From NCBI GenBank assembly GCA_018064425.1, contig JAGHVF010000050.1, forward strand, positions 1 to 45,846: a DNA stretch of 45,846 bases. The letters run 5' to 3'. A program made the position numbers and the translations under genes. Under the pieces are notes generated by a model that saw only the letters and a program-made list of their open reading frames with translations, did no database searches and was not told the origin of the DNA. The stretch is from Candidatus Colinaster equi. Its GTDB lineage: Bacteria; Bacillota; Clostridia; Lachnospirales; Lachnospiraceae. Shown here in pieces: positions 33,913 to 42,848 of this stretch (its first letter is position 1; each line of letters starts with the position of its first letter).

Positions 33913-36057
33913 ATGGTCAACTACACTTATTCAAAAGAAAACTGGCCTGATTATCATACAGGTTCAAATATCGAATGGTGCATCACCAATTCTACCGGTG
34001 CATATGCTTCAGCTACGCTAATAGACAGCATGGCCTCATCTTCACACGGCTATCTTATCAGTCCAATTATCGATCATCATACAAAATACGTAATCCTTGA
34101 ACAGGTTAATGAAAAAATCGGTCTACTTGGACATTTCTATGATTTGGAATCTGCCAATCATATCGTTAACAATCAATCCAAACTTTCAAAAGGCTACGAG
34201 CAGCTTGTGCAGGTTACTTATGACGGCGTTGTACAATTCCAGTATGAACTTGGTAACATGACACAAGTGTCAGAAAGCGCGGAAGATACAGATATTCCGG
34301 CATTTGCCTATGCAAAAACAATTGCTTTGGAACGTGACAGTAACACAGTTGTCATTTCCTATGATGTGCGCAACAACTCTGATTCCGTTGCCACACTCGG
34401 ATTGACTCCTTTGTTCAATTTCCGTCCTTTAGATAAGGTTACGGATTTGGAATTACCCAAATTTGATGAACAGCGCACCGGCAATACTCTCTCTCTTGTT
34501 CCTCGCACCAATCCTCATGTTCGTATTGATTTCGCCATTAGCGAAGGTACATATATACAGAAAATCAGCAAGATTGACTTTAATAGTCAATATGATACGG
34601 ATGCAAAATATGGTCGCAAATCTATCTGTTCTCATTTCACTCCATATGAAATAGATATTCAGATTGCACCCAAATCAACTCATAGCATTTCCGTAATCTG
34701 CAGAATGGTATATTCGCCGATTATTGAAGGTAGTGCGCTTTTACAAAAAGCCGGCGATTTATTTATTGCCTCAGGTACCGCCAGAGGTATCATTTCTTCA
34801 GTCAAAAATTATTATAAGAAACTTGATGCATATACTAACATTGATGATTATACGGCAAAACAGCTCGTTCACTCGGCAGATCACTTCCTTGTAGACTATT
34901 TATCGGGAGAAACGGGAATAATGACAGGTTATCCTACCAATCGAGAATACGAACGTGATGCTATGATAGCATTTACAGGCTTAACCCTGTCTACAAAAAG
35001 ATACAGTGAAGCAAAAAATCTATTGCTGGCATTTTCAAGCCGCATACAGGATGGTCTTTTCCCCAATGTATTATGTAAGAATAACAGTACCACCGACTAT
35101 TCAATAGTAGATACTTCACTATGGTATATTATTGACGTTTATAATTATCTGGATTACCTAAGTCGAGATGTCAATATCTCTGATGACAGATTAAACGGTA
35201 CCGTAGCATTCATTCACAACAAATTGCTTGATAGCATGATTAGAATTATAGATACATTTGAGAATTCTATTTCCAAGACTGTTTTCATGTTATCAAATGG
35301 TCTGTTGCATGTGGGTAACGCCTCTGTAAGCGGCACTTGGATGAACAGTAAATATCATGGTCGTGCCATCACTCCACGTATCGGATGCAGTGTTGAAATC
35401 AATGCTCTTTGGTACAATGCTCTTCGTGTAATGGAATATTTCTTCAATATATGCGGGTATGACGGTTCTCACTACAGCCAACTCGCCGACACGGTAAAAA
35501 TATCTTTTATAAATACCTTTTGGAATAAGACCAGAAATTGTCTTTACGATGTGGTTAAATTCAATTCTGTCAGTGAAGAATTGATATCTATCGATGATTC
35601 AATACGTCCAAATCAAATATATGCTATATCTCTGCCGTTTAATCTGCTACCGATTAGAGAATCTCAGTATGTTCTTAATATCATTGAAAAATATTTGCTT
35701 ACAGATTACGGTTTGAGATCTTTGTCGACAGGTCATCCGGATTATTCAAGCGACTACCTGACAAATGACACTTGCAGAAGTCTGTGCGTTCATAACGGAA
35801 TGGTTCATTCCTATCTTCTGGGTGCCTATATCACTGCCTATCGTAAATTGCACGGCCCAAGTACAGACGTCACTGACAAGTTAATAAAAATAATAACTCC
35901 GACCATCAATCATCTATCAGATTCAGGATGTGTCGGAGGTATAAACGAACTATTTTTAGGTGAAGCACCATATACACCATGCGGTGATATGATGCATGCT
36001 GCTTCAATTGCCGAAATACTCAGAGCATATTTCGAATCAATATTACCCACAGCATAA
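33913..36057 (+). CDS. Glycogen-debranching-type glycosidase (GDE_N plus GDE_C)
   Basis: The 714-residue protein has an N-terminal GDE_N sandwich domain (about 10-270) and a C-terminal (alpha/alpha)6 barrel (about 310-710). TGYPTNREYERDAMIAFTGL and TTDYSIVDTSLWYIIDVYN correspond to catalytic blocks of amylo-alpha-1,6-glucosidase. In the usual sequence the first block reads WFxxWGRD, and here it is REYERD. The Asp is kept, but the aromatic and Gly residues are lost, so activity or substrate may have changed. GGGG lies 5 nt before ATG. It ends 7 bp from the convergent SH3 gene. It is the largest plus-strand gene of the window. Confidence 0.78.
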   Translation: MVNYTYSKENWPDYHTGSNIEWCITNSTGAYASATLIDSMASSSHGYLISPIIDHHTKYVILEQVNEKIGLLGHFYDLESANHIVNNQSKLSKGYEQLVQVTYDGVVQFQYELGNMTQVSESAEDTDIPAFAYAKTIALERDSNTVVISYDVRNNSDSVATLGLTPLFNFRPLDKVTDLELPKFDEQRTGNTLSLVPRTNPHVRIDFAISEGTYIQKISKIDFNSQYDTDAKYGRKSICSHFTPYEIDIQIAPKSTHSISVICRMVYSPIIEGSALLQKAGDLFIASGTARGIISSVKNYYKKLDAYTNIDDYTAKQLVHSADHFLVDYLSGETGIMTGYPTNREYERDAMIAFTGLTLSTKRYSEAKNLLLAFSSRIQDGLFPNVLCKNNSTTDYSIVDTSLWYIIDVYNYLDYLSRDVNISDDRLNGTVAFIHNKLLDSMIRIIDTFENSISKTVFMLSNGLLHVGNASVSGTWMNSKYHGRAITPRIGCSVEINALWYNALRVMEYFFNICGYDGSHYSQLADTVKISFINTFWNKTRNCLYDVVKFNSVSEELISIDDSIRPNQIYAISLPFNLLPIRESQYVLNIIEKYLLTDYGLRSLSTGHPDYSSDYLTNDTCRSLCVHNGMVHSYLLGAYITAYRKLHGPSTDVTDKLIKIITPTINHLSDSGCVGGINELFLGEAPYTPCGDMMHAASIAEILRAYFESILPTA

Positions 36058-36064
36058 CTTTTCC

Positions 36065-37021
36065 TTAATTACTGTTTTTCAATCTTTCTATTTCTTTTTG
36101 AAGCTCTTCCATCTTACGCATTGCCTCAGCAATATCCGCATCTTTTTTTGCTTTTGCACTTGCTTCGGATGAAATTGGCTTCGGCGCATCATAATCATCA
36201 TATCCGGCAAGATTAGGAAGTGTTCCGGTTGCTTCAAAGAAGCTTGGATCAATATCTATCCTATAATCATCCGGATTGTTACTCATATATCTTACAGGAT
36301 CACTTGCAGGCTCTCTGCGTATTCTGTTAAAACGCTCCGCATCTTCATCATATGATTCTCTCTTACGTCTTACAGGTTCTTCTCTTTTTGGAGTCTGTCT
36401 TCTTGGCGCTTCTTTGGGAGCCGGCTCTCTATATTGCTTCTGCTTCTGTACAGGTTTTGACCTTCTTACAGGTTCATACTCCACTTCGTCATAGTCTTCA
36501 TCTTCATCATAATCATCTTCTTCGTAATCATACTCATCATCGTCATCTTCTTCATCCAATCGTTTAATACTTTTGAATGTAATCACAATAATAAGTAACA
36601 ATACCACTACAACTGCGAAAAGAATTAGGAACGTCTTATAATTTTCAAGCAAAGAGCCTTCTGACTCCTCCTTTTCTTCATCCGTAGTGCTTGATACACT
36701 CTCTGTTTCAGCATCTGCATCATCTTCAGTCAATGTTGCATCAACATATTTTTGTGCAACATACCCCTTTTGACCTTGGTAGTCAATCTCGTACCATCCA
36801 GACTCTTCGCCTACGATTGTGACACTGTCACCGCCTGCTACTTTGCCCAGTACATCAGACTCTGAATCAGCCTCACTTCTGACATTAAGCGAGTCTACCG
36901 TTACATTTCCCACTCCGCTCACTGTTGCTGCATGGCAGGATATCTTCGGCATACTCACAAATGACACTAGTGTCACAATGAGTATGATTATCATTTTATT
37001 AGCAAAACCTCTGTTTTTCAT
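36065..37021 (-). CDS. SH3b-domain membrane protein with long acidic and basic cytoplasmic tail
   Basis: The 318-residue product has a signal peptide (to about CHAA, residue 32) and an SH3b domain (about 36-92) with SLNVRSEADSESDVLG and GWYEIDYQGQKGYVAQKYV. One membrane helix follows (about 125-150). The tail contains an Asp/Glu run (about 155-185), an Arg/Lys/Pro stretch and a final coiled coil (MRKMEELQKEIERL). SH3b domains bind cell-wall peptides. GAGGAG lies 6 nt before ATG 37021. It is the last of four genes that begin with the EAL proteins. Function unknown; probably links the wall to an intracellular partner. Confidence 0.75.
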   Translation of the reverse strand: MKNRGFANKMIIILIVTLVSFVSMPKISCHAATVSGVGNVTVDSLNVRSEADSESDVLGKVAGGDSVTIVGEESGWYEIDYQGQKGYVAQKYVDATLTEDDADAETESVSSTTDEEKEESEGSLLENYKTFLILFAVVVVLLLIIVITFKSIKRLDEEDDDDEYDYEEDDYDEDEDYDEVEYEPVRRSKPVQKQKQYREPAPKEAPRRQTPKREEPVRRKRESYDEDAERFNRIRREPASDPVRYMSNNPDDYRIDIDPSFFEATGTLPNLAGYDDYDAPKPISSEASAKAKKDADIAEAMRKMEELQKEIERLKNSN

Positions 37022-37041
37022 AAACTTCTCCTCAAATCCCA

Positions 37042-38190
37042 TTAATACATCTGCATAAACAAGAAACTGTCATCCGGTCTGTGATCTCTCTCATAATCTG
37101 CGTTGCACACATAGAATATCAAAGAGTCATAACTTATCGGTACCTGAATAGCCTCTGTTACGTATGATATATATTTGCCCGGCTCAGAATCCGGTGTCGG
37201 ACTCGGCACACTTGTTGGCGTCGGAACAATAGGTGACGTCGGATTAGGTGTCGATGTTGTACCCGGAGTTGCCGACGCACTGCTTTCCTGTGTCGGTGTA
37301 GGAGCTTCCGTAGGTGTCGGTGCCTCTGTCGGTGTCGGAGTAGCTTCAGCATTCGTTGATGGTGAAACACTCACGGCTGCAGTCTCTGTTGAGAATGACT
37401 TTGTTACAGCAACACGCTCCCTTGTTCCATCGGAAAATGTAATGTAATCCGAATTGGCATATTCATCCAAGCCTGTGTATGCATCTGTATATCCCCACAT
37501 AACTCTACACGGCTTATCCATTCTGAATTCAAGCTTAACTTCTCGCCACTCATACCCTTCCTTAGCAGCATGCGTAGCATCTGATGCATACTTATTATAT
37601 CCGACAACAGTTACAGTACCTGTAGCTATCCTGTCATCATATCCTGTTATTGTACTATAATCTTGATTAGCACCGTTTACCAAAGAAAAAGAAAAGTTCT
37701 TATTACTTGATACATATGACGTGAGCGCGGTTCCTTCTGTTGCTCCGCATACCGCACAAGTACGAGGGGCATCATAACTTGCCGCTTCCCACCTATGATT
37801 TGTGGTTGTGCCTTCCGACAGACCACACACTGAACAGTGCATAGGCTGAATACAAGTTGCTTCTATCCATGAATGCTCGCCCTGTACACCTTCCGTTGCG
37901 CCACATCTCGTACATGTCTTAGGATACATACATGTAGCCTCAATCCAATCATGTCCAAGCGCTTCTCCTGCTGTCAGTCCACATCTGCTACATGTCTTAG
38001 GTGATTCGCAATTTGCCTCCACCCATTCATGTCCAAGTGCTTCACCTTCTGTTTCCCCACATATTTTACATTTCTTGGGTTCTTCACAAGTAGCTTCTAC
38101 CCATTCATGTCCGGGGCAACATCCCGTCAGCAACAGACCAAGCATCATTACTGTTATTATTACACTAATAATAGTTATCTTTTTTTTCAT
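37042..38190 (-). CDS. Lipoprotein with five 26-residue Cys/His repeats
   Basis: The 382-residue surface lipoprotein has a signal helix and lipobox LLTGC (Cys24). Five repeats follow with period 26 (His at 28, 54, 80, 106 and 132). Each of the first four follows H-x-W-x-E-A-x-C-x(3-4)-P-x(2)-C-x(2)-CG, and the fifth loses one Cys. A domain of unknown type follows (about 160-260), then a Thr/Pro/Glu linker (TPTEAPTPTEAPTPT) and a C-terminal tail. The Cys/His pattern could bind metal. Its ATG overlaps the stop of the upstream EAL gene (ATGA), so translation is coupled. Confidence 0.75.
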   Translation of the reverse strand: MKKKITIISVIITVMMLGLLLTGCCPGHEWVEATCEEPKKCKICGETEGEALGHEWVEANCESPKTCSRCGLTAGEALGHDWIEATCMYPKTCTRCGATEGVQGEHSWIEATCIQPMHCSVCGLSEGTTTNHRWEAASYDAPRTCAVCGATEGTALTSYVSSNKNFSFSLVNGANQDYSTITGYDDRIATGTVTVVGYNKYASDATHAAKEGYEWREVKLEFRMDKPCRVMWGYTDAYTGLDEYANSDYITFSDGTRERVAVTKSFSTETAAVSVSPSTNAEATPTPTEAPTPTEAPTPTQESSASATPGTTSTPNPTSPIVPTPTSVPSPTPDSEPGKYISYVTEAIQVPISYDSLIFYVCNADYERDHRPDDSFLFMQMY

Positions 38191-40166
38191 AACTCAATTG
38201 CGTTTTTACCCGCATGTTCCTCCATAAAATTAACGAATTCCATCTCCGGCATAGGTTTGCAGAAGTAGAAACCTTGAATTAATTCACATCCCTGGAACAA
38301 ATCGGCATTAATATCAACAAAGTGTTTTGCAACTTCTTCACTCTCGACACCCTCAACAAGTACTTCTTTTCCCATCTCACGAAGCATAGCAATCGTATCC
38401 TGAATTACTATCCACATCTGAGGGTTATCCATATTATCTACAAAGCTCTTATCGAGCTTAACCTGATCAATCGGAAGGGCTGTTACTCTCTTGATATTGG
38501 AATATCCGGTTCCATAATCATCCAAAGCAAATCTTACACCTTCTTTATGTAATTTGTATACGTTATTATCTACAATAATTGGATCAATATCAGCTGCATT
38601 TTCAGTAAGTTCAAGACTCAACTGTTCCGGTTTTACTCCATAGTGTTCAAGTTTGGATATTACCTTATCTACAAGATCCGCTTCAATACATTGTGCTGCG
38701 GACAAATTGACCTCCAAATATTCCAATCCCAGCTTATTCAAATCATTTGATGACATAAATCTCAATACTTCATCAATAACAAAATCACCTATAGCATGAA
38801 TCTGCCCTGTAAGTTCTGCAACCGGCAAAAAGATACTCGGCGATATATATCCATACTTCTCATCATACAGCCTTATCAACGCTTCTGCACTGACATATCT
38901 GTTCTTCCTGGTAGAATATATCGGCTGAAAATGCACTTCCATTCTCTTCTCATTCAAGGCAGATGCTATGATATCTTCCATTTCACTTCGCATCTTGTAA
39001 TTCTCATCATTACGATATTGTGAATATATAAGAATTTCCTTAGTCTCGGGCATCGTATTATGGAACGTAGTTCCAATCGTATATAATGTAGCAAAATCAT
39101 CTACATCCTCAGGATATCGAATAATGCACACCCTTGCATCCGGTACTACCTGGAACTCGTCTATATCACACGTTTTCTTAAGATAGTCCCTAATATCTTC
39201 TGCCGAACTCATTGCATCGGACAATTCACTCTTCTCACTTAAAAATGCAAACAATCCCGATTCAAGATAGTATACTTCCGCATCATACTTATTCTTCTTC
39301 GAGACTGCACGCATCTTAGTTGTCACACTCTTGAGGAATGCATTATAATTCGCCTGACCAAGATACAAACGAATATTGTTATGATTAGCAATCTTCACAA
39401 GAACTACGGAAATAGGCTTTTGTGTAATAAATATCTTTGATACTCTTGCGATACCTGCATTATATTTTAACGCACCCGTTATTGGATCGGTCATACTTTC
39501 ATCTCTTTGTACGACAATCATAAAGAACAAGAATGCCAAAGCCGCACAGAACATCTCAATCAGAATCTGTCCATTAATCAACTGTATTACTACGCCCAAC
39601 AGAACAAGCGGAAAAATTGCACTGAGTACAATGAATTTGTCCGCATTCATTAATTTTCTGTATTTAATAATCAACCACATACTCCATACAGCAAATAGCG
39701 CAGCAACAACGTAGAATGTATAAAGAAGCGGTCCTCTGTTATATTCAAGCTTGTCGGAAATCGTGAACACCAATTTGGTCGGAATATTGGCCAGCGCTAC
39801 TATAATATCTATAAATGTAAGTGCATACCACACCAATCTGGTAATCTTTGTTCTGTCTTTATAAAGATGCCAAATCTCGATACTCGAATATACATATAAT
39901 ACATATACCGGCAATATCATATTATGTGACAGGAAATAGCAGAAATTGCATATATACAGTATGGCAACATTCACCGCAGACGGTTCACCAAAGTTTGAAA
40001 CAACACTTGCGGCCAAATCAACGAATGTTGCAATCCACATCAACCACACCATTACGTACATTATTTTATTTGTTCTGTTTGAAAGCTGTTCACGAATAAT
40101 CATCGATATCAGAAAAATACTAATAATTATCAGAGCACAGATATCAAAATAAAATATTGTAATCAT
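38187..40166 (-). CDS. Membrane c-di-GMP phosphodiesterase, degenerate GGDEF plus EAL (first of pair)
   Basis: The 659-residue product has about seven N-terminal helices (to about 225), a degenerate GGDEF domain (ESGLF in place of GGDEF) and an EAL domain (about 400-650). The catalytic set looks intact: EALIRL, VNLS with Asn, ALDDYGTGY with two Asp, KLDKS with Lys, LVEGVE with Glu and IQGFYFCKP with Gln. It should hydrolyse c-di-GMP, perhaps with GTP sensed by the dead GGDEF. It starts 4 bp after the second EAL gene and overlaps the lipoprotein start by 4 bp. Confidence 0.86.
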   Translation of the reverse strand: MITIFYFDICALIIISIFLISMIIREQLSNRTNKIMYVMVWLMWIATFVDLAASVVSNFGEPSAVNVAILYICNFCYFLSHNMILPVYVLYVYSSIEIWHLYKDRTKITRLVWYALTFIDIIVALANIPTKLVFTISDKLEYNRGPLLYTFYVVAALFAVWSMWLIIKYRKLMNADKFIVLSAIFPLVLLGVVIQLINGQILIEMFCAALAFLFFMIVVQRDESMTDPITGALKYNAGIARVSKIFITQKPISVVLVKIANHNNIRLYLGQANYNAFLKSVTTKMRAVSKKNKYDAEVYYLESGLFAFLSEKSELSDAMSSAEDIRDYLKKTCDIDEFQVVPDARVCIIRYPEDVDDFATLYTIGTTFHNTMPETKEILIYSQYRNDENYKMRSEMEDIIASALNEKRMEVHFQPIYSTRKNRYVSAEALIRLYDEKYGYISPSIFLPVAELTGQIHAIGDFVIDEVLRFMSSNDLNKLGLEYLEVNLSAAQCIEADLVDKVISKLEHYGVKPEQLSLELTENAADIDPIIVDNNVYKLHKEGVRFALDDYGTGYSNIKRVTALPIDQVKLDKSFVDNMDNPQMWIVIQDTIAMLREMGKEVLVEGVESEEVAKHFVDINADLFQGCELIQGFYFCKPMPEMEFVNFMEEHAGKNAIEL

Positions 40167-40170
40167 ATGT

Positions 40171-42117
40171 CTACTCCTGATTATGTCTCTTTACAAAGTC
40201 AATAAAAATGTTTTCCGGCATTGGTTTAGCAAAATAGTAACCTTGAATGTAATCACATCCTAACTCGGCAAATCGCTTGAACGAACGCTCATCCTCTACA
40301 CCTTCAACCAAAATGTGTTTCTTCATCCTCTTTAACATACGTACAGTATTGGTGATAACCGTCCACATCATCGGATTATCCATTTCATCAACAAGGCTCT
40401 TATCCAGCTTGACAATATTAAGCGGCAACGATACGACTCTCTTAATATTGGAATAACCGGTTCCGTAATCATCAAGCGAGAATGTCAAACCACTCTCAGA
40501 CAGAATACGGATATTCCTGTCTGTTGTTGCAGGATCATAGTCAACGCCTGTCTCTGTAATCTCAAGATTGACCTGTTGCGGTTTTACACCGTACATCTTC
40601 AGATATCCCGTTATTCTCTCCGCCAAATCAGGTTCAATACACTGTGATACGGATAGATTAACTTCAACATATTTTAGTCCTATCTCTTCAAAATCGCTTT
40701 CTGCAATAAAACGGCAAACATCTTCAAGTACAAATTCACCGATTTGATGAATTGCACCATTTTCTTCAGCCACCGGAATGAACAATCCCGGCGAAACAAA
40801 TCCATACTCCTCATCTTCAAGTCTGATTAGCGCTTCCGCCGATACGAACTTATTCTCTCTTATTGAGAAAATCGGCTGATAATACATCTTGAAGTTCTGC
40901 TTTGCAATACCTCTGTTAATAATCGCATCCATATCATTACGAATTCTGAAATCTTTTGATTCCATAAGCTCACTCATTATAAGCAATCTGTCTTCATTTG
41001 GAATTCTTGTATGGAATGTGCCGACAAAATTAAGCAATGCATCATAACTTGCTATCTCTGTAGGTATTGATACAATACAGCTTCTTGCATCAAGCTGTAC
41101 CTCCAATTGCCTTAATCTAAACGGCTCTCGCATGTAAGCTGACAGTAAACGTCCAAAATCAATAAGACTATCTCTTCTGGTCGCGGATGCAACAACAACA
41201 TACGTGCACTTATCAATATAGAAAATCTCCCCCCGAAGATTCATAACTCTCGATATCTGTGCCATTTTTTGAGATATCTTACGTAACAAGAGTGAATACA
41301 CATCCAATCCCACATTATCGCGAATCGTCTTACTGTTTACACACTTCAAAAGCAACAGACACATCGGTCTTTTTGCGGAGTATGCTTTTTTCATCTCTTG
41401 CACAAACGAATTGTAGCTCTGTGCATCAACAACATAATCCCTAAGCTCTTCCGGTCTTTGCACACCGACAGAAATAATCAAAGCAAACAATGCTGTTGAC
41501 AATATCTCAACACGCAAATTGGGTATAAACATCTGAATACAAACAAATACACCGTTCATTGGTAGGAATATGACTATAATCCACCATTTCATTCTATCCA
41601 AAAGATTTTTGTATTGGAATAAGATATATACACCAAAGCATATATAATAGAAAGCAATCACATACAGGATCGGCATAAGCGGTCCTCTAACGTAATTCAT
41701 ATTCTCATCAAAATAGAAAAGTAACTTAGTCCAATGATTTGATACGATTACAATAACATCAATGATATAAGGAATACATACTAATTTAAGACGTCTGTTT
41801 GACTTCAATCTGAATACATACCATATACCCAAAATAGAGCAAATATACAAAATGTATATCGGGCCTGTAATATTTCGAATTAAATAGTATGCATAATCTA
41901 TCGCCGAGCGCGCAAAGCAACACCATTTCGGATCAACCACTCTTTGTGCTACCCATTCATCAAGGCAATCCAAAATGGCAGTTACAAAAATACTAAAACA
42001 CATCAAAAGGAAAAGCTGATTCGATCTGCCTTTAACTACCTTCCTGGCAAAGAGAGCAAGAATCAACATAAACATTATAAAGATTGCGCAAACGTCAAAA
42101 TATGTATTCACTACCAT
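40171..42117 (-). CDS. Membrane c-di-GMP phosphodiesterase, degenerate GGDEF plus EAL (second of pair)
   Basis: This is a 648-residue paralogue of the neighbouring gene with the same order: helices, degenerate GGDEF (DKCTY), EAL. EALIRL, VNLSVSQC, SLDDYGTGY, KLDKSLVDE, LVEGVE and IQGYYFAKP keep the catalytic residues. The pair arose by duplication and has diverged mostly in the membrane part and GGDEF. It is the first gene of the four-gene operon. AAAGG precedes the ATG, and a TATAAT (42149-42154 on the minus strand) lies 32 bp before it. Confidence 0.86.
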   Translation of the reverse strand: MVVNTYFDVCAIFIMFMLILALFARKVVKGRSNQLFLLMCFSIFVTAILDCLDEWVAQRVVDPKWCCFARSAIDYAYYLIRNITGPIYILYICSILGIWYVFRLKSNRRLKLVCIPYIIDVIVIVSNHWTKLLFYFDENMNYVRGPLMPILYVIAFYYICFGVYILFQYKNLLDRMKWWIIVIFLPMNGVFVCIQMFIPNLRVEILSTALFALIISVGVQRPEELRDYVVDAQSYNSFVQEMKKAYSAKRPMCLLLLKCVNSKTIRDNVGLDVYSLLLRKISQKMAQISRVMNLRGEIFYIDKCTYVVVASATRRDSLIDFGRLLSAYMREPFRLRQLEVQLDARSCIVSIPTEIASYDALLNFVGTFHTRIPNEDRLLIMSELMESKDFRIRNDMDAIINRGIAKQNFKMYYQPIFSIRENKFVSAEALIRLEDEEYGFVSPGLFIPVAEENGAIHQIGEFVLEDVCRFIAESDFEEIGLKYVEVNLSVSQCIEPDLAERITGYLKMYGVKPQQVNLEITETGVDYDPATTDRNIRILSESGLTFSLDDYGTGYSNIKRVVSLPLNIVKLDKSLVDEMDNPMMWTVITNTVRMLKRMKKHILVEGVEDERSFKRFAELGCDYIQGYYFAKPMPENIFIDFVKRHNQE

Positions 42118-42234
42118 AATGCCAAATACCTTTCTGAATAATAGAATAATTATACCAATTTTTGTTAATTTTTTACAGTAAAATATTGTATTTTTTTAAT
42201 TTTTTAACAAAATAAGCCAAATTTGCACAAAAAA

Positions 42235-42252
42235 CTGCAATATGAATTGCAG
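42235..42252. repeat. Small palindrome in the divergent upstream region
   Basis: CTGCAAT-ATGA-ATTGCAG is a perfect 7-bp inverted repeat in the 395-bp stretch between the EAL operon and the peptide gene. It may be an operator for either direction. Confidence 0.35.
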
Positions 42253-42324
42253 TAAAGAATGTGATATACTCACAATACTATATTTCACAACCAAATATGT
42301 CTTTACTCTGCTATTCATTGAACT

Positions 42325-42353
42325 TTGACAAAGACATTAAGCATGCGTTATTA
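42325..42353 (+). promoter_or_regulatory. Promoter of the double-glycine peptide gene, with repeated 13-bp site
   Basis: TTGACA (42325-42330), 17 bp, then TTATTA (or TATTAT at 18 bp). The 13-mer acattaagcatgc lies in the spacer (42334-42346) and occurs again exactly at 42479-42491, just before the AGGAGG of the gene. The leader is about 155 nt. This looks like a regulated promoter with two protein-binding sites. Confidence 0.6.
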
Positions 42354-42512
42354 TTGTTTAATGAGTAAGAAGTGATAAAAAGTTTTACAGACATTGCAAT
42401 TTAGTTTTTACGAACATTTTATCCTTTTTCTCAATATATTCGTATACATTAATAGATTTAAATCAAATATACATTTAAACATTAAGCATGCCAAACTTAG
42501 GAGGATATTATA

Positions 42513-42770
42513 ATGAACGATGAAACAAAAATTAAAGTATTTACAGATGAAGATCTGAATAACATTAGTGGCGGTACCGATAATAATGGTCAGAGAATTT
42601 CAGGTATACCCTGTCCTATTTGTCAAGGATTTATTCCTATTTCAATGTATCAACTAATGAGTGAAGGAGCGATTTTTTGCCCTCAGTGTGGAGCAAAATT
42701 AGATATTAATAAACAACAAAGTGCAAAGGCTCTTGAAATACTGAAACGCCTCCAAGAACAACAGTCTTAA
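42513..42770 (+). CDS. Double-glycine-leader peptide with zinc-ribbon-like core
   Basis: The 85-residue product starts with a leader MNDETKIKVFTDEDLNNISGG that fits the F/L-x4-L-x2-I-x-GG bacteriocin/Nif11-type leader. The core has CPICQGFI and CPQCGAKL, a CxxC-x(n)-CxxC zinc-ribbon pattern, and ends in a Gln/Lys/Glu helix. AGGAGG lies 8 nt before ATG. If the leader is cut after GG, a 64-residue metal-binding product is exported. No C39 peptidase or modification enzyme is in the window. The alternative is a cytosolic protein that merely resembles such leaders. Confidence 0.65.
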   Translation: MNDETKIKVFTDEDLNNISGGTDNNGQRISGIPCPICQGFIPISMYQLMSEGAIFCPQCGAKLDINKQQSAKALEILKRLQEQQS

Positions 42771-42794
42771 AACACATAATAATCACACAATATT

Positions 42795-42830
42795 AAAGGA
42801 GTGGCATGTATGATACATACCGCTCCTTTT
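42795..42830. terminator. Bidirectional terminator between the peptide and MATE-ATPase genes
   Basis: AAAGGAG-t-GG-c-ATGTATgATACAT-a-CC-g-CTCCTTTT is a nearly perfect long stem with T4 on one side and A3 on the other. It lies between two convergent genes and serves the peptide gene best. Confidence 0.75.
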
Positions 42831-42848
42831 ACATAATTACCAAACCAA

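Noticed and set aside
37158..37447. Frames over the Thr/Pro-rich linker of the lipoprotein
   Set aside because: Low-complexity repeats create long open frames in all phases. The lipoprotein frame alone has a lipobox and an overlapping start.
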